From Chloroflexota bacterium (GTDB lineage Bacteria > Chloroflexota > Dehalococcoidia > DSTF01 > JACRBR01): DNA of 6,198 nt. Both the position numbers and the translations under genes were made by a program. A model generated the notes under the pieces. The model was not told where the DNA came from and did not search any database. It was given only the letters and a program-made list of their open reading frames with translations. This document shows positions 1 to 5,254 of the stretch, in pieces (the first letter of the stretch is position 1; every line of letters starts with the position of its first letter). The DNA lies in NCBI GenBank assembly GCA_016213125.1, contig JACRBR010000302.1, forward strand, positions 1-6,198, written 5' to 3'.

Positions 1-187
1 CCGCGCTCGCGAGCGACGTCGCGTACTCGCGGTGATGCCTGTCGCGGGCGTTGATGGTATCTCCGAGGAAGGTCCTGCCATCCCACGCCAGTACCGCCAT
101 GCCTGCCAGCACACAAAGGCCCATCAGCAGGTAACCAAGCTGCACAATCGGCACGATGGGCAGCGCGATATGTGCTTGGAGCATCAT
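1..187 (-). CDS. Small membrane protein, N-terminal part (cut by left window edge)
   Basis: The reading frame opens at ATG 187 and runs off the left edge after 62 codons without a stop. It begins MMLQAHIALPIVPIVQLGYL and continues hydrophobic to about residue 36, which predicts one membrane helix or an uncleaved signal anchor. A polar stretch rich in Arg and His follows (ARDRHHREYA, about residues 47-56). The start is supported by an AAGGGGG ribosome-binding site six bases upstream. The start codon also overlaps the stop of the upstream regulator as ATGA, which suggests translational coupling. I do not recognise the family. Its position as the last visible gene of a signalling cluster suggests a membrane partner or target of the regulators, but that is inference only. 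The second Met (184) is a possible alternative start. Confidence 0.6.
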   Translation of the reverse strand, partial: MMLQAHIALPIVPIVQLGYLLMGLCVLAGMAVLAWDGRTFLGDTINARDRHHREYATSLASA

Positions 188-804
188 GATTGACCCCCTT
201 CTTGCTGTAGAGCACCTGATCGCGCGACCTGTATCGCGACCTCAATCCGGTTGTGCGCGCCGAGCTTGAACAGAATCCGGCGCACATGCCGCTTCACCGC
301 GCTGTTTCTGATCCCCAGCGCCATCTGGATTTCACGGTTGCTGTATGCACGCGCCAGTAAAGCGCATACCTGAGCCTCGCGCGGCGTTAACGCCGGAGGG
401 CGCCGGGTGTCCGGCCCGAGCGGATCCGGCGATGCGTTGACGCGGGGATGTACAAGCCTTGTCGCGCGGATGCGTGAGAGCATCTGGTCGGCCCGCGTGG
501 CGTAGCTCACAACCGCGTCTGCATCGCCGGTCAGCCCGGGAACATGGCGGGGCGGTACCATCACAATCAAGCGTGTCGATGGGCTGATCTTGCGGATGCG
601 CCCTGCCGTATCGAGCCCGCCACCTCCCGGAAGGTTCAGCGCCACGAGCGCAATATCAGGGTGCCGCGCCCGCGCCTCATCCACGGCGTCATTCGTATTG
701 GTAGCTTCCCCGACGACGGCGAAATCGGGCTGCGACGCCAGTAGCTCAGTGAGTCCTGCCCGCAAGACTGGCTCGCCATCCGCAATCAGCACCGTCGTCG
801 TCAT
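184..804 (-). CDS. NarL/FixJ-type response regulator with degenerate receiver domain
   Basis: This 206-residue protein has the two-domain layout of NarL/FixJ regulators: a receiver (about 1-115), a Pro-rich linker (about 118-138) and a LuxR-type helix-turn-helix (about 139-193, from LTPREAQVCALLARAYSNRE through RIEVAIQ). The DNA-binding half looks intact. The receiver does not. Aligned by eye to the neighbouring regulator, the acidic pair is D9-G10 rather than DD, the phospho-acceptor position is Ala55 (LVALNLP in place of LxDLxMP), the Thr/Ser switch is Val83, and the conserved Lys is Tyr101. The segment between the last two is about four residues shorter than usual. It therefore probably cannot be phosphorylated in the normal way and may be constitutive, ligand-controlled or partner-controlled. 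Start ATG 804 is chosen because the beta-1 strand (TVLIADGEP) begins at once, although no clear Shine-Dalgarno sequence precedes it. It overlaps the next gene by ATGA. Confidence 0.9.
   Translation of the reverse strand: MTTTVLIADGEPVLRAGLTELLASQPDFAVVGEATNTNDAVDEARARHPDIALVALNLPGGGGLDTAGRIRKISPSTRLIVMVPPRHVPGLTGDADAVVSYATRADQMLSRIRATRLVHPRVNASPDPLGPDTRRPPALTPREAQVCALLARAYSNREIQMALGIRNSAVKRHVRRILFKLGAHNRIEVAIQVARSGALQQEGGQS
194..200 (-). promoter_or_regulatory. Ribosome-binding site of the small membrane protein
   Basis: On the minus strand AAGGGGG lies six bases before ATG 187, inside the last codons of the upstream regulator gene. It is the strongest Shine-Dalgarno match in this cluster. 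It supports ATG 187 as a real start although that start overlaps the preceding stop. Confidence 0.55.
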
Positions 805-812
805 CGGTCTAT

Positions 813-829
813 CGGCGTGACCTACGCCG
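813..829. promoter_or_regulatory. Inverted repeat just upstream of the degenerate regulator
   Basis: CGGCGT and ACGCCG form a perfect 6-base inverted repeat around a 5-base spacer. It sits 9-25 bases before start codon 804. In RNA it would be a small GC-rich hairpin occupying the place where a ribosome-binding site would be expected; in DNA it could be a short operator. The function is unproven, and a repeat this short can arise by chance in GC-rich DNA. Confidence 0.3.
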
Positions 830-873
830 CCTCACACGAGTAAAGCTACGGCGAAGGCCCGCCGGTTGATATC

Positions 874-908
874 GCGTGAAGCCGCTAATCGGGGCGTGGA
901 AGCCGCTA
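874..908. repeat. Short tandem direct repeat between the two regulator genes
   Basis: GCGTGAAGCCGCTA (874-887) recurs as GCGTGGAAGCCGCTA (894-908), identical apart from one inserted G, with a six-base spacer. The repeat period is 20-21 bases, about two helical turns, so both copies would face the same side of the DNA. A weaker third match (GCGAAGGCCCGC) starts at 851. The position between the two regulator genes fits an operator for one of them, but no binding can be shown from sequence alone. Confidence 0.4.
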
Positions 909-930
909 TTGCTGTGTTAGGGGATTGGCA

Positions 931-1605
931 CTAGGGAGCCCGGTCGCCGACTTCGATGAGGCCGCTGCGAATGGCGTACCGGACGAGCTCCGCTCGGGTG
1001 TGGAGGTTCAGCTTCTGGATTATGTGGCCGCGATGGGCCTCAACGGTGTTGACGCTGATGACAAGCTGCTCGGCGATCTCGCGATTGGAGTACCCGTTTG
1101 CGATCAGACGCAGGATCTCCCGCTCGCGTTGAGTCAGCCCATCGTAGTGGGCCTGTTCCTCCCGGCCGGAGCGCACGCGATGCAAGTAGTCATTGAGGAG
1201 ATACCGGGCGATGGACGGGTAGAAGTATGCCTCTCGCCGGTGGGCTGCCCGTATCGCCGTGAACAGTTCGCTGGGTGTTGCCTCCTTCAGGACATACCCT
1301 ACGGCCTCGTACTTCATCAGCTCAAAGAAGTACTCGGGGCTGTCCTGGGCTGTGACGGCGAGAACCTCGATACTCGGGTCAGCCTCTCGAATGCGCCTGG
1401 TAGCCTCGATGCCGCTGACGTCCCGCAGGGCGAGGTCCATCAGCACAACGTCCGGCTTCAGGCGCAGGGCCGCGCGCACCGCCTCTTCCCCATCCGCCGC
1501 CTCTCCTACTACCTCCATCTCGTCGCTTCCCTCGAAAAGGGCTCGGAGGCCCGCACGTACCATCTCGTGGTCATCGACCAGCAGCAGGCGGATCCGCTCG
1601 CTCAT
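931..1605 (-). CDS. NarL/FixJ-type response regulator (canonical)
   Basis: A 224-residue cytoplasmic transcription regulator that receives phosphate from a partner kinase. The receiver (about 5-120) carries all catalytic residues: D11 and D12 in LLVDDHEMVRAGL, phospho-acceptor D57 in VVLMDLAL, switch T85 in LAVTAQ, and K107 in GYVLKEA. The LuxR-type helix-turn-helix spans about 157-212 (GLTQREREILRLIANGYSNR, then AEQLVISVNTVEAHR). One oddity is Arg61 where most receivers have Pro four residues after the Asp. The start codon overlaps the stop of the kinase gene as ATGA, and AAGGAG lies ten bases upstream inside the kinase gene, so the two are almost certainly co-transcribed and coupled. The family is certain; the target genes are not. 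The divergent cytochrome and the downstream regulator are the nearest candidates. Confidence 0.96.
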   Translation of the reverse strand: MSERIRLLLVDDHEMVRAGLRALFEGSDEMEVVGEAADGEEAVRAALRLKPDVVLMDLALRDVSGIEATRRIREADPSIEVLAVTAQDSPEYFFELMKYEAVGYVLKEATPSELFTAIRAAHRREAYFYPSIARYLLNDYLHRVRSGREEQAHYDGLTQREREILRLIANGYSNREIAEQLVISVNTVEAHRGHIIQKLNLHTRAELVRYAIRSGLIEVGDRAP

Positions 1606-2915
1606 GGCGCAGCAGCTCCTTCTCGGACCGGCACCGCAAGCCGCACCGATGTTCCACCTCCAGCCCGCGAAGAGACAAGCAGGTCACCGCCGATCAACGA
1701 TGCGCGCTCGCGCATGCCTTCCAGCCCCAGTCCCTCGCCATTGCCCCGCGCGGGTGCGCCATTGGTCGTGAACCCGATGCCATCGTCATCGACGCGCAGG
1801 TGCAGTACTCCGTCCACTTCGCGGATCGTAATCCAGGCGTGGCGCGCGCGAGCATGGCGCGCGATATTGGTGACGGCCTCCTGAGCGATGCGGAAGAACG
1901 CCGTTTCAACCTCCCCCGGCAGCCTGCCTTCGCGCCGGCCACGCGCATCTATTTCCAGCATCACTCCCGCTTCGTCGAGCCGGCCCCTCGCAAAGGCCGA
2001 CACCGCGGCCACAAGCCCCAGGTCGTCCAGGTCGCTCGGCCGCAGGGCGACGATCATCTTTCGGATCTCCCAGAGGACGTCGATCAACAGGCTCCGCACA
2101 TCACCGATTCGCGTCCGTACGCGATCCATCCCCGCGTCCCTCGCGAGTTCCTCTTGAAGTGCTCCAAGCCGCATCGAAGCTGTCGAAAGCGATTGGACCG
2201 GCTCATCATGCAGCTCGCGACCAATCCGGCGCCGTTCCCGCTCTTGCGCGCGGATGACGCTGGCGACGGCGCGTTGAAGCCGTTGGTTCAGTTGTTCCGC
2301 GCGCTCGTTCAGTTCCTCGAGTTCCCTGCCACGCTGGATTGCCCGCGCCCGTTCGGACGCTGTTTCGATGATCTCCCGACGCTGGGCGCTTGCGAAGAAC
2401 ATGCCAAGCAACCACACCAGCACGAAGGTGAGACTACTGCCGACCAGCAAGTCGCCGGAGAGGCTTCCCGCCTGCGCGATCGTGGCGATGGTGCTTCCAA
2501 TGGCTGCGACCAGCACGCCGAGCGCAGGTAGTGGTTCCAGCGTCGCGACCGCGAAGAGCAGGACGGGGATGTAGATCAGGTAGACCTCGTGGTCGACATC
2601 GTGCGACGCGTAGACCACCAACGCGTCGAAGAACAGCAAGGAGCACGTCCAGCCGTAGAACGGCCACATGCCACGGCCGAGCAGCCGCCCAAAATACGGG
2701 AGATAGGTCGCGGTGTTCCCCAACGCGGCGACGCCAACCAGTAGCCAGACGAGCCCGTGCTCGCTCGCGGTAGTCAGCGAATGGTGCGGAAGTGTCAATG
2801 CCGCGACGCCGGCGAGTGTGATCCAGGCCGCGTTTCTTGCTGCGGCGGCTGTCCTCAGCCGGAACCCGGCAAGGAGGTCGCGTTCCTCAGGGCGTTCAAG
2901 CACACCGGCCTGCAT
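1602..2915 (-). CDS. Membrane sensor histidine kinase, HisKA_3 type (NarX/DegS-like)
   Basis: A 437-residue inner-membrane kinase that should autophosphorylate and pass phosphate to the regulator encoded next to it. The N-terminal part (about 28-175) holds roughly six hydrophobic helices with short loops and no large external sensor domain. A charged, probably coiled-coil linker follows (about 178-225). The dimerisation/phospho-acceptor H-box is RRRIGRELHDEPVQSL with His236. The ATPase domain shows the N-box QEAVTNIARHA (N350), the G1 box VDDDGIGF (375-382) and the G2 box GEGLGLEGM (393-401), so it looks active. ATG 2915 is preceded by TGGGGAT with about seven bases of spacing. The gene overlaps the regulator start by four bases. 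With no extracytoplasmic domain, the signal is probably sensed within or at the membrane (lipid, quinone or redox state, or a small molecule), which is inference. Confidence 0.95.
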   Translation of the reverse strand: MQAGVLERPEERDLLAGFRLRTAAAARNAAWITLAGVAALTLPHHSLTTASEHGLVWLLVGVAALGNTATYLPYFGRLLGRGMWPFYGWTCSLLFFDALVVYASHDVDHEVYLIYIPVLLFAVATLEPLPALGVLVAAIGSTIATIAQAGSLSGDLLVGSSLTFVLVWLLGMFFASAQRREIIETASERARAIQRGRELEELNERAEQLNQRLQRAVASVIRAQERERRRIGRELHDEPVQSLSTASMRLGALQEELARDAGMDRVRTRIGDVRSLLIDVLWEIRKMIVALRPSDLDDLGLVAAVSAFARGRLDEAGVMLEIDARGRREGRLPGEVETAFFRIAQEAVTNIARHARARHAWITIREVDGVLHLRVDDDGIGFTTNGAPARGNGEGLGLEGMRERASLIGGDLLVSSRAGGGTSVRLAVPVREGAAAP

Positions 2916-2959
2916 CGTTGATCCCCAGATTCAGTATCGCTCGCAGTCATGGCGCCGGG

Positions 2960-3043
2960 GACTAGCGCTTCGATGCGTCTTCGTGGGCCTTTCGATAGGG
3001 GACGTACGGTTCTTTGACTAGTGTGCGATCAGGCTTCTTCGGA
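2960..3043. repeat. Imperfect direct repeat GACTAG...CGAT...TCTTCG
   Basis: Copy A begins at 2960 (GACTAGCG, then CGAT, then TCTTCG ending near 2982). Copy B begins at 3016 (GACTAGTG, then CGAT, then TTCTTCG ending near 3041). The starts are 56 bases apart. The blocks occur in the same order with small differences in spacing. A fragment TTAGCGTCTTCG at 3049-3060 resembles the end of copy A. These could be binding sites for the adjacent regulator or for another factor; chance similarity is not excluded. Confidence 0.3.
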
Positions 3044-3100
3044 GGGCGTTAGCGTCTTCGCGCGATACCCGGCGGCCTGTTTGGTGCCTACATTGATAGT

Positions 3101-3105
3101 GGAGG
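3101..3105 (+). promoter_or_regulatory. Ribosome-binding site of the cytochrome gene
   Basis: GGAGG lies six bases before ATG 3112, a near-ideal Shine-Dalgarno placement. This decides the start of the cytochrome reading frame. Confidence 0.75.
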
Positions 3106-3111
3106 CGCCGA

Positions 3112-4734
3112 ATGAGCACGATGCCACCTCTGGCCCACGAGTCCTCGTTCCGGCTGCCCCGCCGGGACGCGCGGGCCTCCGTTGCGCTATGGGCCGTCAA
3201 CCTCCTGCTGGTGCTCGGTGGGATCGGCGCTGGAGCGACCGCGGCGGCCATCGTCTATTTCCTGGCGATTGACATGCAGGGAGCCGAATTCGACGCGCAC
3301 CGCGGCCTGCTGGCGTTCGTCGCACTCCCCGGCTTGATGACCTTCTTCCTCGCCCTTGCCACGTTCGCAGGCTGGTGGCGCAGGCGAACCGCACTCGCGC
3401 GCCCGCGCGAAACCGGGCCTGGCCGGCGGCCCCCCGGACGCCGGTCAGGGCGGTTCTTGGTGCTCTCGGTGACAGCACTCGCCGTGCCGCTGCTGCTGGG
3501 GGCGGTGGGTTTCCGGGCCGTGTCATTCATGGAGTCAGCAGAGTTCTGTGCGGCCTGCCATGGGGTGATGGGCCCCCAGGTCCAGGCGCACCAGGTGTCG
3601 CCGCACGCCGAGGTCGCATGCACCAAGTGCCACATTGGGGCAGAGGCAGGCCCGGTGGGACCGGGCTCTGGCGAGTACATCAAGGCCAAGATCGGAGGGA
3701 TGCGGCAGACGCTCTCCGTCGTTCTGAACGACTATGACCGCCCGATCAGGGCGCCCGAGGGGAAGATCCCGCATACGGCCGAGACGTGCGAGGGCTGCCA
3801 CTCGCCCGACAAGGACTACGGCGTTTCGGTGCGCGTCTACCGTTCCTACCTGCCCGACGAAGACAACACATCACACCGGCGTGTTCTCGCGTTCCGTGTC
3901 GGCGGTGGGGATGAAAGCGACAGCGATGTGCCCGCGATCCACTGGCACGCCACCGCGCGTGTCTGGTACACACCAGCCGACGAAACGAAGCAGGAGATCT
4001 CCTGGGCCGGCGTCGAGACTGACGAGGGCTTGGTCGAGTGGACCAACCCGAACGCCGGCCCATCCGACCCCGTGTCGAGAAGGTTGATGGACTGCACCGA
4101 CTGCCATAATCGAATCGGCCACGAGATTCCGTTCCCCGGTGCACTCGTCGACCAGGCGATCAGGGAAGGCCGGCTCGATGCCTCCCTCCCGTACCTGAAG
4201 CGCGAAGCCCTCGAACTGCTCGGAGCCGACGGAACGGCAGGGGACATCGACCGTCAGGCCGCCCGCGTGCAATCGCCCGGTTGGTTCGACGAGCTCCGCC
4301 GATTCTACGAGCAGGAGTACCCCGAAATCGCCGCCTCTCGCGCTTCGTCGATTGACGCAGCTATCGAGGAACTGAAGCTGATCTCGGCGCAGACGCTTTA
4401 CCCGGACATGCGCACGAACTGGCAGACATACCCGGACAATTTGCAGCACTCCCTCCCGGACGGCCTTGATCTCGTCGCCGGCGACTCTGCACCCGGCTGT
4501 TTCCGCTGCCACGGCACATTGCAGAACAGTGTCACGGGCGAGCTGCTGGCCGGGACCATGGGCGGCGAAGGGTGCCTGGCATGCCACGGGCTGGGCGAAG
4601 GCGGGGGTGGCGTCCAGGTGCCGAGCATGCCGGACGATGTTCAGGGGTGCGCGCTGTGCCACGTGAGCGTTTCCGAGGAGGAGGCCGGCCTGTGGCTGGC
4701 CGACAATCCGGCATACCACCCTTCACCCCAGTGA
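3112..4734 (+). CDS. Seven-heme NapC/NirT-like membrane cytochrome c
   Basis: This 540-residue protein is predicted to carry electrons, probably from membrane quinol to a periplasmic or extracytoplasmic acceptor. Three hydrophobic helices lie at about 23-52, 65-88 and 115-138. The loop 89-113 is packed with Arg, so by the positive-inside rule the heme part faces outward. Seven CxxCH motifs follow at C146, C170, C226, C328, C463, C488 and C513. Family-type blocks include SPHAEVACTKCHIG, ETCEGCHSPD, AIHWHA, RRLMDCTDCHNRIGHEI and LYPDMRTNWQTYPDNL, which I recall from NapC/NirT-type cytochromes of Anaeromyxobacter, Geobacter and similar bacteria (usually DCHNRPTH). Classical NapC has one helix and four hemes, so this is the larger variant. 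The start is set by GGAGG. It is transcribed divergently from a NarXL-like two-component system, which may control it. No terminal reductase is encoded in the window, so the electron acceptor is unknown. Confidence 0.93.
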   Translation: MSTMPPLAHESSFRLPRRDARASVALWAVNLLLVLGGIGAGATAAAIVYFLAIDMQGAEFDAHRGLLAFVALPGLMTFFLALATFAGWWRRRTALARPRETGPGRRPPGRRSGRFLVLSVTALAVPLLLGAVGFRAVSFMESAEFCAACHGVMGPQVQAHQVSPHAEVACTKCHIGAEAGPVGPGSGEYIKAKIGGMRQTLSVVLNDYDRPIRAPEGKIPHTAETCEGCHSPDKDYGVSVRVYRSYLPDEDNTSHRRVLAFRVGGGDESDSDVPAIHWHATARVWYTPADETKQEISWAGVETDEGLVEWTNPNAGPSDPVSRRLMDCTDCHNRIGHEIPFPGALVDQAIREGRLDASLPYLKREALELLGADGTAGDIDRQAARVQSPGWFDELRRFYEQEYPEIAASRASSIDAAIEELKLISAQTLYPDMRTNWQTYPDNLQHSLPDGLDLVAGDSAPGCFRCHGTLQNSVTGELLAGTMGGEGCLACHGLGEGGGGVQVPSMPDDVQGCALCHVSVSEEEAGLWLADNPAYHPSPQ

Positions 4735-4781
4735 GATGCCGCACCCCATCCCGGCGAAGACGCCAACGGCCACACAGAGAA

Positions 4782-4826
4782 GACGCACCTCCTCGACCTG
4801 CGTCTCGCAGGAACGAGATGTGCGTC
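4782..4826. terminator. Nested hairpin between cytochrome gene and tRNA-Pro (possible terminator)
   Basis: GACGCAC (4782-4788) pairs with GTGCGTC (4820-4826). Inside it CTCG (4792-4795) pairs with CGAG (4814-4817), and CCTGCG (4797-4802) pairs with CGCAGG (4806-4811) around a three-base loop. Together this is an extended 17-pair stem with small bulges. It lies 47 bases past the cytochrome stop and 14 bases past the tRNA 3' end. On the minus strand it is followed by TTCTCT, a weak U-rich tail; on the plus strand there is none. It best fits a terminator for the tRNA transcript and may also stop cytochrome transcription. Confidence 0.5.
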
Positions 4827-4840
4827 CACCAAAGGCAAAT

Positions 4841-4917
4841 TGGTCGGGGCGACTGGATTCGAACCAGCGACCTCCTGACCCCCAGTCAGGTGCGCTACCG
4901 GGCTGCGCCACGCCCCG
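4841..4917 (-). tRNA. tRNA-Pro, anticodon GGG, with encoded CCA
   Basis: The minus strand folds into a complete 77-base cloverleaf including CCA. The acceptor stem is CGGGGCG/CGCCCCG, the D-stem GCGC/GCGC with GG in the loop (AGCCCGGTA), the anticodon stem CCTGA/TCAGG around loop CTGGGGG (U33, anticodon GGG), the variable region AGGTC, and the T-arm GCTGG-TTCGAAT-CCAGT with one G-U pair. The C1-G72 pair and discriminator A73 are the usual bacterial tRNA-Pro identity features. It reads CCC (and possibly CCU) codons. The CCA end is genome-encoded. Confidence 0.96.
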
Positions 4918-5254
4918 ACATATGAATCGAAGAGCACTAACCTGAAATCGGTCGTCTCAACGGCTCGAAATCCACAATGCCTATTACGTTCCGCTGGGGG
5001 CGAAACAGCGAGATTGAGCCGTGCCACGCCGGTTCCGAGGACATTAGAACACAGGGCGAGATCCACGACAACATCGTGCACTCCCGGGTCACCTTCGGCG
5101 CGGGCCAGAACGCCCCGGATCATCGAGATTTATGGAGGCCGTCACCCGGATCGCACGCTTCCGGAACGTTCGTGGCAGGCCCCCGACGTGGCGAAGATCC
5201 ACCGCGAATGCGTCGAAGGCGTACATCATCGAGCTCGTCGAGAAGTGATCGTTC
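4918..5254. other. Gene-free stretch between tRNA-Pro and nitronate monooxygenase
   Basis: About 337 bases with no gene I can support. The part next to the tRNA must hold the tRNA promoter, but I could not place a convincing pair of boxes. On the plus strand, several short open frames cross 4977-5250. One short frame, opening at an ATG near 5132, ends in AYIIELVEK with a TGA at 5246-5248. None has a ribosome-binding site, a recognisable motif or a sensible length. It may be a decayed gene remnant. I saw no partial copy of the tRNA that would mark an attachment site. Confidence 0.45.

Larger units (their letters stand above)
2916..3111. promoter_or_regulatory. Divergent intergenic region between kinase and cytochrome
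   Basis: These 196 bases separate two divergently transcribed genes and must hold the promoters of both. I see no convincing -35/-10 pair in either direction. An imperfect direct repeat is present (listed separately), and each gene has its own ribosome-binding site at the edge of the region. The arrangement fits shared control by the adjacent two-component system. No small gene was supported here. Confidence 0.5.

Noticed and set aside
925..1884. Long plus-strand open frame antisense to the canonical regulator and kinase end
   Set aside because: It covers two well-supported minus-strand genes, has no recognisable domain, and its long openness follows from GC-rich codons on the opposite strand.
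1800..2531. Plus-strand open frame of 243 codons inside the kinase gene
   Set aside because: It is the antisense shadow of the ATPase and H-box coding region, with no motifs and no start context.
3011..3045. TTGACT at 3014-3019 as a -35 box for the cytochrome gene
   Set aside because: The hexamer about 17 bases downstream is GC-rich (CTTCGG) and does not resemble a -10 box.
3871..4719. Minus-strand open frame of 282 codons opposite the cytochrome gene
   Set aside because: The plus strand encodes seven CxxCH motifs and family blocks in this span. The antisense frame shows nothing recognisable.
4918..5000. Sigma70-type promoter for tRNA-Pro (TTGAGA box on the minus strand near 4950-4960)
   Set aside because: No acceptable -10 box lies at 16-18 bases from it, so I did not list it as a feature.
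4641..5123. Minus-strand open frame running through the tRNA gene
   Set aside because: Its middle (LTGGQEVAGSNPVAP) is the familiar artefact of translating a tRNA gene. The rest has no family resemblance.
4841..5254. Integration (att) site at the tRNA-Pro 3' end
   Set aside because: No second copy of the tRNA 3' end, integrase or transposase is visible in the window.
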